Positions 1-9,785 of a DNA stretch of 64,000 nt are shown piece after piece; the stretch's first letter is position 1, and each line of letters starts with the position of its first letter. Under the pieces are notes generated by a model that was given only the letters and a program-made list of their open reading frames with translations, had not been told where the DNA came from and ran no database searches. The stretch spans positions 47,140,576 through 47,204,575 of the forward strand of contig CP092879.1 in assembly GCA_030710605.1 (NCBI GenBank), read 5' to 3'. A program made the position numbers and the translations under genes. Source of the stretch: Cordylochernes scorpioides (lineage: Eukaryota > Arthropoda > Arachnida > Pseudoscorpiones > Chernetidae).

Positions 1-125
1 CACACACAGACATTCAATTTTATATATATATAGATTAGGCAACAATGTTCTAACCTCAGCGGTAAAATGATATCAACACTAAATGGTAATGGTATTCGGG
101 CTTAATATAATGAGTGAGTCTAGAT

Positions 126-645
126 ATTATTCATGGAAGGTGGTCGTTCATCTTATGGGTCGCTCATGGGAGGTGGTTATTCATTAAATGGGTCGTTCAT
201 GGGAAGTGGTCTTTCACTATATGGGTCGCTCATGGGAGGTGGACGTTCATCATATGAATCGCTCATGGGAAGTGGTCGTACAATTCTAGGGGTCGCTCAT
301 GGGAGGTGGTTGTTCAATTCTAGGTGTCGCTCATGGGAGGTGGTTGTTCATCTTATGAGTCGCTCATGGGAGGTGGTCATTATTTACATGGGTCGTTCAT
401 GGGAAGTGGTCTCTCACTATATGGGTCGCTCATGGGAGATGGACGTTCATCATATGAGTCGCTCATGGGAGGTGTTCGTTCATCACATGAGTCGCTCATG
501 GGAGGTGGGCATTCATTATATGGGTCGCTCATGGGAGGTGTTCGTTCATATTATAAGTCGCTCATATAAGTCGCTCAGATGGTTATTCATTATATGAGTC
601 GCTTATGGGAGGTGGTTATTCGTTCACCATATGGGTCTCTCAAGG
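126..645 (+). repeat. 33-bp minisatellite, + orientation
   Basis: About 15 imperfect units containing TCGCTCATGGGAGGTGG followed by TTCAT. The 33-bp period is divisible by three, so long spurious ORFs with an 11-residue repeat (SYESLMGGGRS-like) appear in several frames; I do not call these genes. The array lies just upstream of exon 1. The same unit recurs in inverted orientation at 1555-2132 and 2755-2878. Confidence 0.9.
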
Positions 646-775
646 GAGGTTAGAAAGTGGGGTGAGGAAGTTGTCAGCTGACGACGTAACGCGACCAAAA
701 CAAACGTCAGATCAATACACCAGGCGGCCAACAAAGCGGCGGCGGGCTGCGCGTCGGCTTCCTGTCGTACCAGAC
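646..775 (+). promoter_or_regulatory. GC-rich leader / likely 5' UTR and core promoter area
   Basis: A CG-rich island (GACGACGTAACGCGACC through a run of GGCGGC-type sequence) in an otherwise AT-rich window, directly upstream of the ATG at 776. No clear TATA box is visible. Base composition and position suggest a promoter-proximal 5' UTR, but no start site can be fixed from sequence. Confidence 0.4.
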
Positions 776-815
776 ATGGCGGCGGTGATACTGTGCTTGC
801 TCCTGGCGGTGGAAG
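776..815 (+). CDS. Exon 1 of mucin-like gene: signal peptide
   Basis: The ATG at 776 sits in a good Kozak context (GACATGG) and opens MAAVILCLLLAVE, a short hydrophobic segment typical of a signal peptide. It is followed by G and a splice donor, GAAG|GTAGGT at 815/816. The exon ends in phase 1. The acceptor at 16888-16889 begins exon 2 with two bases that complete a Gly codon, and exon 2 encodes a secreted-type Ser/Thr-rich protein that lacks its own start and signal. The link is inferred from phase and topology; the ~16-kb intron 1 between them is full of repeats. The reading frame is also open upstream of 776, so a longer N-terminus is possible but less likely. The equivalent exon for copy B is absent because of the gap. 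Confidence 0.6.
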
Positions 816-1554
816 GTAGGTACCGTGTTTTTCTATCCCTATCTTGTATATGTCACCGAGGCTGGTTGATGATAACCCAGCCTGGATAGTTGAGTAAACA
901 CCTCTAAACAACCTAACTGACCTATCAACTCTATAGATACCTTAGAGATAGAGTATTCTCTAACCTATCCTATTTTATCCACGTAAATCAACATCAATAA
1001 TCTATCCTAAATATGGCCATTTATCAAGTTGATGCTTGGACGTCGCATTCGATCTATACCGATTCTATCAATCATGTTGTTAACTTGGAGCTATAAGCGC
1101 TCTATCCATTCGATCCTTCCTTGCAGCTGAGATTGATCAATAACCCAGGACTCGATGTCTTCAGGTCAATTGGACGCTTCAGTGATCTACTTATTCTATT
1201 AAATGTCTAACTTGTAGTGTATAGTATACTATAGTACATCAATCTTGTCTATCCTTCCTGGAATACTTACCAATCAATAACCTAGCTTTGAGTGAATATA
1301 AATCTTTAGTTAAATATCTCTAAACTTTTAGTTTTCTCTTACTTGACGGCTATCTATAAAAATACTCTTTATTATAAAGAGATAAACTGTGTGTTCTTAC
1401 CTATCCAATCTTACCTACCACTCTGAACGACCGATCAATACGCTAGCCTGGATCGGTTCCAACTCTTCAGGCCAATAACTCTTGGATGGAATGTTAGACT
1501 TATCCTGCATCTGACCATTTCTCTCACTTTCTCGACTGAAACCTCCCTTGAGAG
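816..1554. other. Intron start, no gene seen
   Basis: AT-rich sequence with many CTATCC/ATCAATAAC-type short words. No coding potential or structured repeat beyond loose similarity to itself. The last ~50 bases (ACCATTTCTCTCACTTTC...) form a leader that also precedes the array at 2755. Confidence 0.5.
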
Positions 1555-2132
1555 ACCCTTATGATGAACAACCACCTCCATTGAGCGACTCATATAATGA
1601 ACGAACACCTCCCATGAGCGACCCATATATTGAATAACCACCTCCCATGAACGACTCATATGATGAATAATCACCTCCAATGAACGACTTATATGATGAT
1701 CGTCCGCCTCCCATGAGCGACCCATATATTGAATAACCACCTCCCATGAGCGACTCATATAATGAAAGAACACCTCCCATGAGCGACCCATATATTGAAT
1801 AACCACCTCCCATGACGACTCATATGATGAATAATCACCTCCAATGAACGACCCATATATTGAATAACCACCTCCCATAAACGACCCATATATTGAATAA
1901 CCACCTCTCATGAGCGACTCATATAATGAACGTCCGCCTCCCATGAGCGACCCATATATTGAATAACCACTTCCCATGAGCGACTCATATATTGAATAAC
2001 GACCTCCCATGAGGGACTCATATAATGAACTAACACCTCCCATGAGTGACCCATATATTAAATAACCACCTCCCATGAGGGACTCATATGATGAACGAAC
2101 ACCTCCCAAGAGCGACTCATATAACTGAAGCC
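1555..2132 (-). repeat. 33-bp minisatellite, inverted array
   Basis: About 17 units of the same 33-bp monomer as 126-645, on the opposite strand (CACCTCCCATGAGCGAC on +). With 126-645 it forms an inverted pair around exon 1. A 258-codon minus-strand ORF here is a by-product of the period and is not a gene. The corresponding end of copy B is 30288-30445. Confidence 0.9.
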
Positions 2133-3120
2133 TTCGTGTGTCTGGATACTTGGTAACGTTACTTTGGAATGTGGAATACATGTCGAACCTACACCTATAT
2201 ATAAAATACATCCCCTACCCAAATAGATTGGTGTTTTTGGTAAAATAAATGATATTTTGATCCAATATATACCTTTTTAATTAAAGATTTATTTATGGAT
2301 TGCTCTATTTTATAAATAGATTGGTGTGTGTAACTATTAATAAATATTAAATTTTTAACTATTTATGTGTAGTTAGTATACAACAACGTTGTATGTACAA
2401 AATTTACTAAATTCAGCCGCCATATATAGATATATATATATGATAAAAAGATAAACGATCAGGTATTTATATTAAAAACAAAGAAGGAATATCCTGACAT
2501 ATCTGCCTTATGAAAAACACATGTGCTCCTGGTCAGGATATGTCTACTTTATTTTTAATATATATAGAGTGAAAAAAACAATAGATGAATAAATAAATAA
2601 ATAATAAAAAGGTCAGGTGTTGATATTAAAAATAAAGAAGGCATATCCTGACCAAAAGTACATGTGCTTTTTAGATGGCAGAACGCCATCTAGTGGAACA
2701 GAAATCAACTAAACAATGTTTAATCTGACCATTTCTCTCACTTTCTCGACTGAAACCTCCCTTCAGAGACCCTTATGATGAACAATCACCTCCCATGAGC
2801 GACTCATATAATGAACGTCCGCCTCCCATGAGCGACCCATATATTGAACAACCACCTCCCATGAGCGACTCATATATGGAATATTTAATGAATATTAAAA
2901 ATATATGGAATATGAAATAACCTGTTCCCTGATATTTGGCCAACCCAATTTCTTGATAAATCAAGTGGTACAGTTTACTCCACGTTGACGAGCGCCATCT
3001 TACCATACTTACTCACGATGTCGATGTTTTTTTTTAATTTCAAAACACCTTTCATATAAAGTTAATTTTGAAAATAGAGCAATCCATATTTAATTCATTA
3101 GATAATAAAAAAGCATATAT
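2133..3120. repeat. AT-rich stretch with dispersed GGTCAGGATATGCC repeats and a short 33-bp array
   Basis: Contains two inverted copies of a dispersed unit (2455-2560 and 2600-2725) marked by TCCTGACCAGGAGCACATG-like sequence and a hairpin, AGATGGCAGAACGCCATCT. It also holds a four-unit remnant of the 33-bp minisatellite (2755-2878) and a TGATATTTGGCCAACCC motif (2930-2945) that recurs reversed near 4800. No gene. Copy B equivalent: 30440-31440. Confidence 0.7.
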
Positions 3121-3330
3121 TGTATTTAATAAAAGATTTATTTTGCCAATATTTCGGCTGGCTGAACGCCAACCTTTATCGAGGCTTTACATTTTTGTAT
3201 ACACTAGTGTTCAACCAGCCGAAATATTGGCAAAAAAGTATACACTAGTGTATACAAAAATGTAAAGCCTCGATAAAGGTTGGCGTTCAGCCAGCCGAAA
3301 TATTGAAAAAATAAATATTTTATTAAATCC
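3121..3330. repeat. Long palindrome (foldback element)
   Basis: The left arm CCAATATTTCGGCTGGCTG... and right arm ...CAGCCAGCCGAAATATTG are reverse complements over roughly 80 bases, with TACACTAGTGTATAC in the centre. Each arm contains GATAAAGG, a GTTGGC/GCCAGC hairpin, then CGAAATATTG, the motif shared by other foldbacks in this window. Present in both copies (B: 31465-31655), so the insertion is older than the split. Confidence 0.85.
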
Positions 3331-4150
3331 AATATATGTATTTTTATTATATATATAAAGTTAATAATAGAAGGTTTTCGAGATACTCAATAACAATTTC
3401 ATATCTTTTCGAGTTTAGAAGATTTTGTTAATAAAGTGAAATGTAAATAAAGGCGATTAAATGCTCTGGTACCGTGATGGTTCAATTTGAAGCGAATTGA
3501 AATCAAAAGGATCCTATGGAAGTAGATATGTGGGAAAGTAGGGCCGACAAAATAGACTTTAGTTAATGAAGGAAGTTAATTATTTATAACCAGAGTGAAT
3601 AGTTAAGTTGGTATAATTATTTCAGAGTGTGGCGAGGTAATTTTCTACGCTACAATATAAAAATGTGGTATTATAAAATAAATAAATCTTTCAGTGTTAA
3701 GTTTCTTGTACAACTTTTTTATTTTGAAGCTTTCGGACTTGTTTGCCCTTCAACACACACACACACACCAAAGCCTTTATTAGGGACTTGCCCCATACAG
3801 ATTCTCCCAATTGGGTAAGGTAATAATCATCTTGTGTTATTTACATAGGTAGTAAGATGGAAATTTTGAACTGGTTTTACTCTTCATCTCAAAGTCATTC
3901 AATTGTTGACTGGTACTTACATAATGATGATCTAAAATATTTATAGTAAGCTATTGCCTTAGATTTGTTTGCTGATATTTTTGAAAGCAATACGTAGGGT
4001 GAAATGTTGGTACATTTAATTTGTTGATATAGGGCCTTCCTTTCTTCGTCAAGGGCTGTTGTTTGTCCTTCAACAGGATTATCACGTTAACAAATTAATA
4101 ATAAATACTATTTTTATATAAACATTATTATTTACATATTTTAAATACTT
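3331..4150. other. Intronic sequence, no gene seen
   Basis: AT-rich, with a short (CA)n run near 3750-3768. Short ORFs are unremarkable. Present in both copies (B: 31660-32470). Confidence 0.5.
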
Positions 4151-4154
4151 ATTA

Positions 4155-4545
4155 TATATTGAGAGAAGAATATATTACATTATTTCTGTGTGATAAATGT
4201 GGTATGCCAGTTATCCGGCACGTAGATGCGGCTGATAGATGTGGTACCACAAGCACTTGCAGTCATGGGCCTCGTGATCAGGTGTTGAAGGGTAACACAA
4301 AAGAACGAGGCAGATTGGATGTCATCTCAAAGAGAGGCCAGCGCTGAAGAAACGGACAAGGACCAGGAGGGTCTGATCTACTGATCTACATGAGTGGAAG
4401 AGATGATCTGTCCTTATCCGGCCGTTTGTCAGTCGGAGGAGGGGGGCGGAAGTAAAACAAAAACTAACGACTTCTGTAATCGGAGACCCTTGTCCGTCTT
4501 GGGTGTGAAGGACTCTCAATAAAACTTTATTGTTTTTTTGCTTTT
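4155..4545 (+). repeat. Possible retroelement fragment with poly(A) signal
   Basis: A GC-richer block than its surroundings, ending in CTCAATAAAACTTTATTG, which contains AATAAA, then a T-rich stretch and TGGCCAAACTGGCGCG, which could be a primer-binding-type sequence. A 62-codon ORF (4159-4347) is present in both copies but matches no family I recognise. The block could be an LTR remnant or a SINE. In copy B it is 32475-32875, where a long G tract is expanded. Confidence 0.3.
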
Positions 4546-4732
4546 TTTTTGTATTACATGATGGCCAAACTGGCGCGTTGAATTGTATCCATATGTTGGG
4601 GCTGTTACACTTTTATAAATATGGTACATATGAAAATATAGTGTATATTAACATATTATGTGAGCAATAGTTACCTAGGAATTATTTGAAAAAGAAAGAA
4701 TAAATAAAATTAAGATAAAGAGTTTTTTTTTA

Positions 4733-5110
4733 ATAACGAGCGCCAACAGCGCGAAACGCGTTCGTGGATGGCTTTTCTTGATTTATCAAGAAATTGGGTT
4801 GGCCAAATATCAGGGAACAGGTTAAATCAATGTTTAGTTGATTTCTGTTCCACTAGATGGCGCTCTACGATCTGAAAAGTACATGTGCTCCTGATCAGGA
4901 TATGCCTTTTTTATTTTTAATATTAATACCTGGCCTTTTTATTTATTTTTTCTATTATTTTTTCCCAAATTAAGCGTATTTAAGAAAGTTTGGCTTTGAA
5001 TACCCATTTCTTGGTTTCTCAAGAAGCCACTGGGACCAAAAATCATTTTGGTGGCAGTGATACAACCTACTCCACGCTGACGAGAGATTAAAAGAAACTC
5101 TTTACTTTAA
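4733..5110. repeat. Dispersed repeat fragments
   Basis: Carries GGGTTGGCCAAATATCAGGG, the reverse of the motif near 2940, then TGATTTCTGTTCCACTAGATGG and TCCTGATCAGGATATGCC, parts of the dispersed unit seen at 2455-2725, 12185-12320 and 12770-12870. Same block in copy B at 33070-33425. Confidence 0.6.
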
Positions 5111-5168
5111 TTTTATTTATTCTCTTTTTTTCAAATATTGACATATATTTCTACTTATATAACATATA

Positions 5169-6473
5169 CAGGGTGTACCAGGTATATTGGGAATTTCAAC
5201 AATGGTATTTTAACTGATATTTTTTGCAAGTAAAAATTAAAATATCCGAATGAAATTTCACACAGTAGTAGATAAAAGGATATAGTTTTTATTTATTCAA
5301 TGTAGTTTCCATTATTAGCTACAACAGTCTCGAGGCGAGTGCGGAATGAAGCACAGGCCTTGGCGACGATGACCTTGTCCATTTGGGTCATCACCGTGTG
5401 AACTGCTTTCTTGACAGACTGGATGGTGGTATGAGGAGCTTTGTTGACATCTCTCTCAACAACGCCCCATACATAGTAGTCGAGGGGATTGCAATCTGGA
5501 GAATTAGAGGGCCAAATATCAGGACCCCAGTGACTAGGGACGTTAAGTGTCAGCCACGATTGTGTCTTTTTTGCCTTATGGGCTGGAGCTGAGTCCTGTT
5601 GGAAGACATACTTCCTTCCTGCGGCCACCATGTCCATCCAAGGCTTCACAACGGTCTCCAGAACATTGATGTAGGTGTCAGCGTTCATCCTAAGGCCCTT
5701 CTCAAAGAAATGGGGAGGCATGACATCACCTTCACTGCTGATAACGCCAAGGACCATTACGGAGGCAGGAAATTTCGTGTGCATCACGACAGGTATCTCT
5801 GAGGGGTCTTTACAGATCCAGCGATCATTCCTGGGATTTACCTTTTGGTCCACGTCAAAGTTCTTTTCGTCAGAGAAGAACCTTAGCATGCCAAAAGAGT
5901 CGTGTTTCAGGTTGTTGAGGAGGGCAGCAGCCTTTCCTTTTCTGTTATTTTTCATATTCTCAGTCAGCAACTGACCTTTCCGAAGGGCATAAGACTTGAG
6001 ACCAAGGTCCTCATGGATAGTTTTGACAATTGTTATAGAGCCAACGTCCATTTCCTTGGCTATGGCCCTCATGCTCTTCCCAGGGTTTCCATCAATCTTC
6101 TCCTTGACATTTTTGACAAATTCTTCGCCTCTTACCCTGTCCGATCGACGCGAGTGCTTTTTCCTTGTAGCTATCCCCTCTTTGTTACTGTCGGCCTCAT
6201 CAAACTGCTTCTTGACACGATAAATAGTGGTTTTGGGCAACTTAAGAAAATCCACTATCTCTTTGGGGCTCCTTCCGGCGCGCAGAGCAACGATGATGGC
6301 AGCTAGATTTTCAAATTCTCGGTTACTCTTCATCACTACACTGCGCACACATGTACTGTTGCATTTTACATGAATATGGCTACGTAATGAAAAAAAAAAA
6401 CAAGTTTTTAATCTCAAGTAGTTTTTGTTTTATGGACTGTCAAAGTTAGTCCCAATTTACCTGGTACACCCTG
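5169..6473 (-). mobile_element. Full-length DD37D mariner transposon
   Basis: A 1,305-bp element. The left end CAGGGTGTACCAGGTA is matched by the reverse complement of the right end for about 25 bp with one mismatch. It is flanked by TA (5167-5168 and 6474-6475). Copy B has the empty site near 33504-33505; removing the element plus one TA from copy A gives that sequence exactly. One uninterrupted transposase ORF lies inside on the minus strand. Perfect target duplication, near-perfect TIRs and an open ORF indicate a young and possibly still active copy. Confidence 0.96.
5293..6333 (-). CDS. Mariner (DD37D) transposase
   Basis: Cut-and-paste transposase of the IS630/Tc1/mariner superfamily, predicted to act in the nucleus on the TIRs of its own element. 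I place the start at the ATG at 6333 (346 residues, usual for the family); the frame stays open to 6417, but the added 28 residues look non-coding. The N-terminus has helix-turn-helix features (SPKEIVDFLKLPKTTIYRVKK). Catalytic aspartates are in FFSDEKNF (D155), QQDSAPAH (D247) and NPLDYYVW (D285). There are 37 residues between the second and third Asp, hence DD37D, the maT-like spacing, rather than the DD34D of classical mariners. No frameshift or stop. It sits antisense inside intron 1 of the mucin-like gene and is absent from copy B. Confidence 0.95.
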   Translation of the reverse strand: MKSNREFENLAAIIVALRAGRSPKEIVDFLKLPKTTIYRVKKQFDEADSNKEGIATRKKHSRRSDRVRGEEFVKNVKEKIDGNPGKSMRAIAKEMDVGSITIVKTIHEDLGLKSYALRKGQLLTENMKNNRKGKAAALLNNLKHDSFGMLRFFSDEKNFDVDQKVNPRNDRWICKDPSEIPVVMHTKFPASVMVLGVISSEGDVMPPHFFEKGLRMNADTYINVLETVVKPWMDMVAAGRKYVFQQDSAPAHKAKKTQSWLTLNVPSHWGPDIWPSNSPDCNPLDYYVWGVVERDVNKAPHTTIQSVKKAVHTVMTQMDKVIVAKACASFRTRLETVVANNGNYIE

Positions 6474-6824
6474 TATATAAGTCACAGAGAGATATATATA
6501 ATGGGATCCAAGTTGATATAAAAGACGTCGTGAAACAACAGATCGAAAAAGAAGCCTCCGCCCAACAATTTATAATGCACGGCGCCATTGGGAAGATGAA
6601 ATATGACATTGTGATGACAAGGTCTCACTTGACAATGTCATGGTCAGTGTTGTCCCTTTCTCCAGACACAACACGCTGGTCCGTGTAAATTGCTGCTGGT
6701 GTTGTTGTCTTCTGGATTCTTTGGGTACTTTTAAACTTCAGTTCTGAGGTTCAGACACCCCACAAGGAGTTATTTTTGTTTTAAAAATGTTTACCCAGAC
6801 TATATAGTTTTGATAATGAAAACC

Positions 6825-7130
6825 GGTTTGCTATTGTTGTCAAGAACCTTTAAGATCCGTGCTTATTTTTTTATACAGACAACCGGTCAGTTATTGGTGT
6901 TGTTGTCAAGGCCCATTAAGTTTCGTGTTTATTTTTGGAACAGACAACCGGTCTGTTTTTGTTGTTGTTGTTGTTGTTGCCAAGGTCCATTAGTTTGAGT
7001 GTTTATTTTTGGTACATACAACCGGTCTGTTATCGCTATTGTTGTTGTCAAGGTCCATTAAATTCCGTGTTTATTTTTGGAACAGACAACCGGTCTGTTT
7101 TTGTTGTTGCTGTTGTTGTATTAGTTTCGT
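6825..7130. repeat. ~75-bp tandem repeat, about four units
   Basis: Repeats of ACAACCGGTCTGTT, then a (TTG)n tract, GTCAAGGCCCATTA and CGTGTTTATTTTTGG. The TTG runs vary in length between units and between copies (B: 33845-34150). Confidence 0.8.
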
Positions 7131-7139
7131 TCTATGCTC

Positions 7140-7400
7140 TCTTTAAACATCTCTTTGGCAGATTGTGACGATTTCATTTGATACCTTGTGGATCTCAAGG
7201 AATCAAAGCCCGCCCTAGACTAACAAAAGCCATTAGCCCGAAACCATGGTCTCCAGGTGGGCACATCTCAGTTTTCCAAAGCTGATGTTGTGGCTTTGTC
7301 ACCGATCTGAGTTCGCTAGCTTTCATAGACGGCCAATGGATGGGTCTGGGTTCTTGCGTGTATTTTGATGGAGAGGGTGAGGTGTCCTTTATTTTTTATA
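7140..7400 (+). repeat. Dispersed SINE-like repeat, + orientation
   Basis: Runs from CAGATTGTGACGA through AAACCATGG and TTGTGGCTTTGTCACCGAT to a T-rich end, TTTTTATAGATTTTTT. The same sequence is found reversed at 29470-29735 and 59410-59680, and parts of it at 15290-15440 and 27480-27670. This suggests a retroposed element; no convincing tRNA-type promoter was recognised. Copy B: 34165-34430. Confidence 0.6.
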
Positions 7401-7854
7401 GATTTTTTGAACTTTTGTTAATCTAAATAATGTCAATTTCGTGATATATTTAATAATGAAAGTCACACACACACATTGTATTCGAGGCTGGCCACATGCA
7501 ATCCCTGTAAAGCCACTTGTGTTGTTTCTTTTGAAGATAAATTTTAAGTCTTTGTTCTTGTGTCCCTCCAAAAATTCTATCCACGAGAATATTAAGTTCA
7601 CTAAAGTGATTGAAAGTAATGAACACACACGACTACGGCTCATTGTCCATTTCTACATATGTGCATATACAAGAAATTATGCTATTTTTAGAGCGATTTT
7701 TTCTTTTATAAATAAAACAACTTCCTACTGTTTTATACTCTAATCTAAAATATATTGGGAGGGCTTGGTTCATCAATAGTGAACCCACAAACATCTTCAA
7801 CCTCCAAAGAACATACCCAATATCTACAACATCCACAGAAAATATAACCAACAA

Positions 7855-8725
7855 ATCAAACATTCACAGAAGATAACCAACATTTTCTGCATTCACAGAA
7901 AATATAACCAACATATCAAACATTCGCAGAAGATAACCAACATTTTCTGCATTCACAGAACATTTAACCAACATATCAAACATTCACAGAAGATAACCAA
8001 CATTTTCTGCATTCACAGAAAATATAACCAACACATCAAACATTAAAAGAAGATAACCAACATTTTCTGCATTCACAGAACATATAACCAACATAGCAAA
8101 CATTCACAGAAGATAACCAACATTTTCTGCATTCACAGAAAATATAACCAACATCAAACATTCACAGAAGATAACCAACATATCAAACATTCACAGAAGA
8201 TAACCAACATTTTCTGCATTCACAGAAAATATAACCAACACATCAAACATTCACAGAAGATAACCAACATTTTCTGCATTCACAGAACATACAACCAACA
8301 TTTCAAACATTCACAGAAGATAACCAACATTTTCTGCATTCACAGAACATATAACCAACATATCAAACATTCGCAGAAGATAACCAACATTTTCTGCATT
8401 CACAGAACATATAACCAACATATCAAACATTCACAGAAGATAACCAACATTTTCTGCATTCACAGAAAATATAACCAACACATCAAACATTCACAGATGA
8501 TAACCAACATTTTCTGCATTCACAGAACATATAACCAACACATCAAACATTCACAGAAGATAACCAACATTTTCTGCATTCACAGAACATATAACCAACA
8601 TATCAAACATTCACAGAAGATAACCAACATTTTCTGCATTCACAGAAAATATAACCAACACATCAAACATTCACAGAAGATAACCAACATTTTCTGCATT
8701 CACAGAACATATAACCAACATTTAC
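7855..8725. repeat. 60-bp satellite array (copy A)
   Basis: About 14 units of exactly 60 bp, each containing AGATAACCAACATTTTCTGC and ACATATCAAACATTCACAG, so the pattern repeats line by line over 8221-8700. Each unit is built from two related half-units (CAGAAnATAACCAACA twice), so the ancestral period was probably shorter. No unique spacers, so this is not CRISPR. Copy B has only about eight units. Confidence 0.95.
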
Positions 8726-9040
8726 AAAACTCACCAAACATAACCAACATTCCCATAGCATCTTCAAAATATCCCTAAAATTCCCAAGAATTCCTGAATT
8801 TTCCTAATTCATCCATTACATTGCTAGCATTGCCATAACTTTACCAATGTACACACAACATTGAGAATATTCCATGAACATTTTCAATATTTCCCGAAAT
8901 TATCAAACGTGTCCAGTACATTACTAACCATTCCATAATATTCCCCACGTATCCAGAATATTCCTAACTTTTAGAGTCCATATTCCTCACACATTTCAGA
9001 ACATTTTCAACATCTCTAGAATAATTTCAACATTTCAGAG
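8726..9040. other. Degenerate CCAACATTC-type sequence, no gene
   Basis: Diverged short words (ACATTCCCATAGCATC, ATTCCTAACTTTTAG) look like decayed members of the adjacent satellite. No coding potential. Confidence 0.5.
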
Positions 9041-9323
9041 CTGTAGCGGCTCCCAAATATTAACTTTTCATATTTTCATCATAAGTTTTAATTTGTTTAA
9101 TAACTATTTAATTCAAATATTAAATTAAAATATTCATCTTATATAAATATAACAAATATTGTGATATAAATGTTAATTTATATATTTTTTATTAAGTAAA
9201 TTTTATGAGCATTATATATTTATAAGATGGATATTTTAATTTAATATTTGAATTAAATAGTTATTAAACAAATCAAAATTTCTGATGAAAATATGAAAAT
9301 TTAATATTTGGGAGCCGCTACAG
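9041..9323. mobile_element. Foldback MITE with CTGTAGCGGCTCCC ends
   Basis: Nearly the whole 283-bp segment folds back on itself: CTGTAGCGGCTCCCAAATAT at the left and its reverse complement at the right, with arms of more than 100 bp of AT-rich sequence. No ORF. Present at the same site in copy B (35917-36201), so it predates the split. No clear target duplication, so I do not assign a superfamily. Confidence 0.8.
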
Positions 9324-9785
9324 ATCATTACAACATTTATAGAACATCTCTGAAGAATTTATTCACATTTCCAGAACACTGCAGCCCAGATGACGATCCA
9401 ATCAGGAATCAATAGATGAGTAGTTATAGAATGACAAGTCATCCCATCATTTTCTACTCAAAGTTTTTAAAAGACGCCCATATCTTCTGACCTCTTTTTA
9501 TTTGAAACATCGACTTCAGAATTAATGTAGCGAGGCCAAGACTCTTCTGGTTCCAATCAATTTTAACTTAACTCTTTTTATAGACATCTAAGTGAAAATG
9601 AATTTTACGCCCGACGAATTTTAAAAACATTATTTTTATAGTTTATATTTCTTTTTTTATATATATTCTTATATAAATATAAGGATGAAGGATGTTTGTT
9701 ATTCTTCTCCCCACTAAAACTACTGAATATATAATATAGGTGCGCAGCTGTGAGAATAACATAAAGGCTATTCAATGTATATATA
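9324..9785. other. Intronic sequence, no gene seen
   Basis: AT-rich unique sequence shared with copy B (36202-36897). In copy B a 220-bp foldback element is inserted at the position corresponding to 9627-9640. Confidence 0.6.

Noticed and set aside
133-597. Glycine/serine-rich repeat ORFs (SLMGGG) at 133-597 and 1435-2211
   Set aside because: 33-bp minisatellite read in frame; several frames and both strands give similar ORFs, and unit number differs in copy B.
4159-4347. 62-codon ORF with CDKCGMPVIRHVDAADRCG, cysteine-containing
   Set aside because: Present in both copies but not a recognisable zinc domain; more likely part of a retroelement LTR or SINE.
7855-8725. Regular 60-bp direct repeats resembling a CRISPR array
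   Set aside because: No unique spacers, eukaryotic context, no cas genes; a simple satellite.
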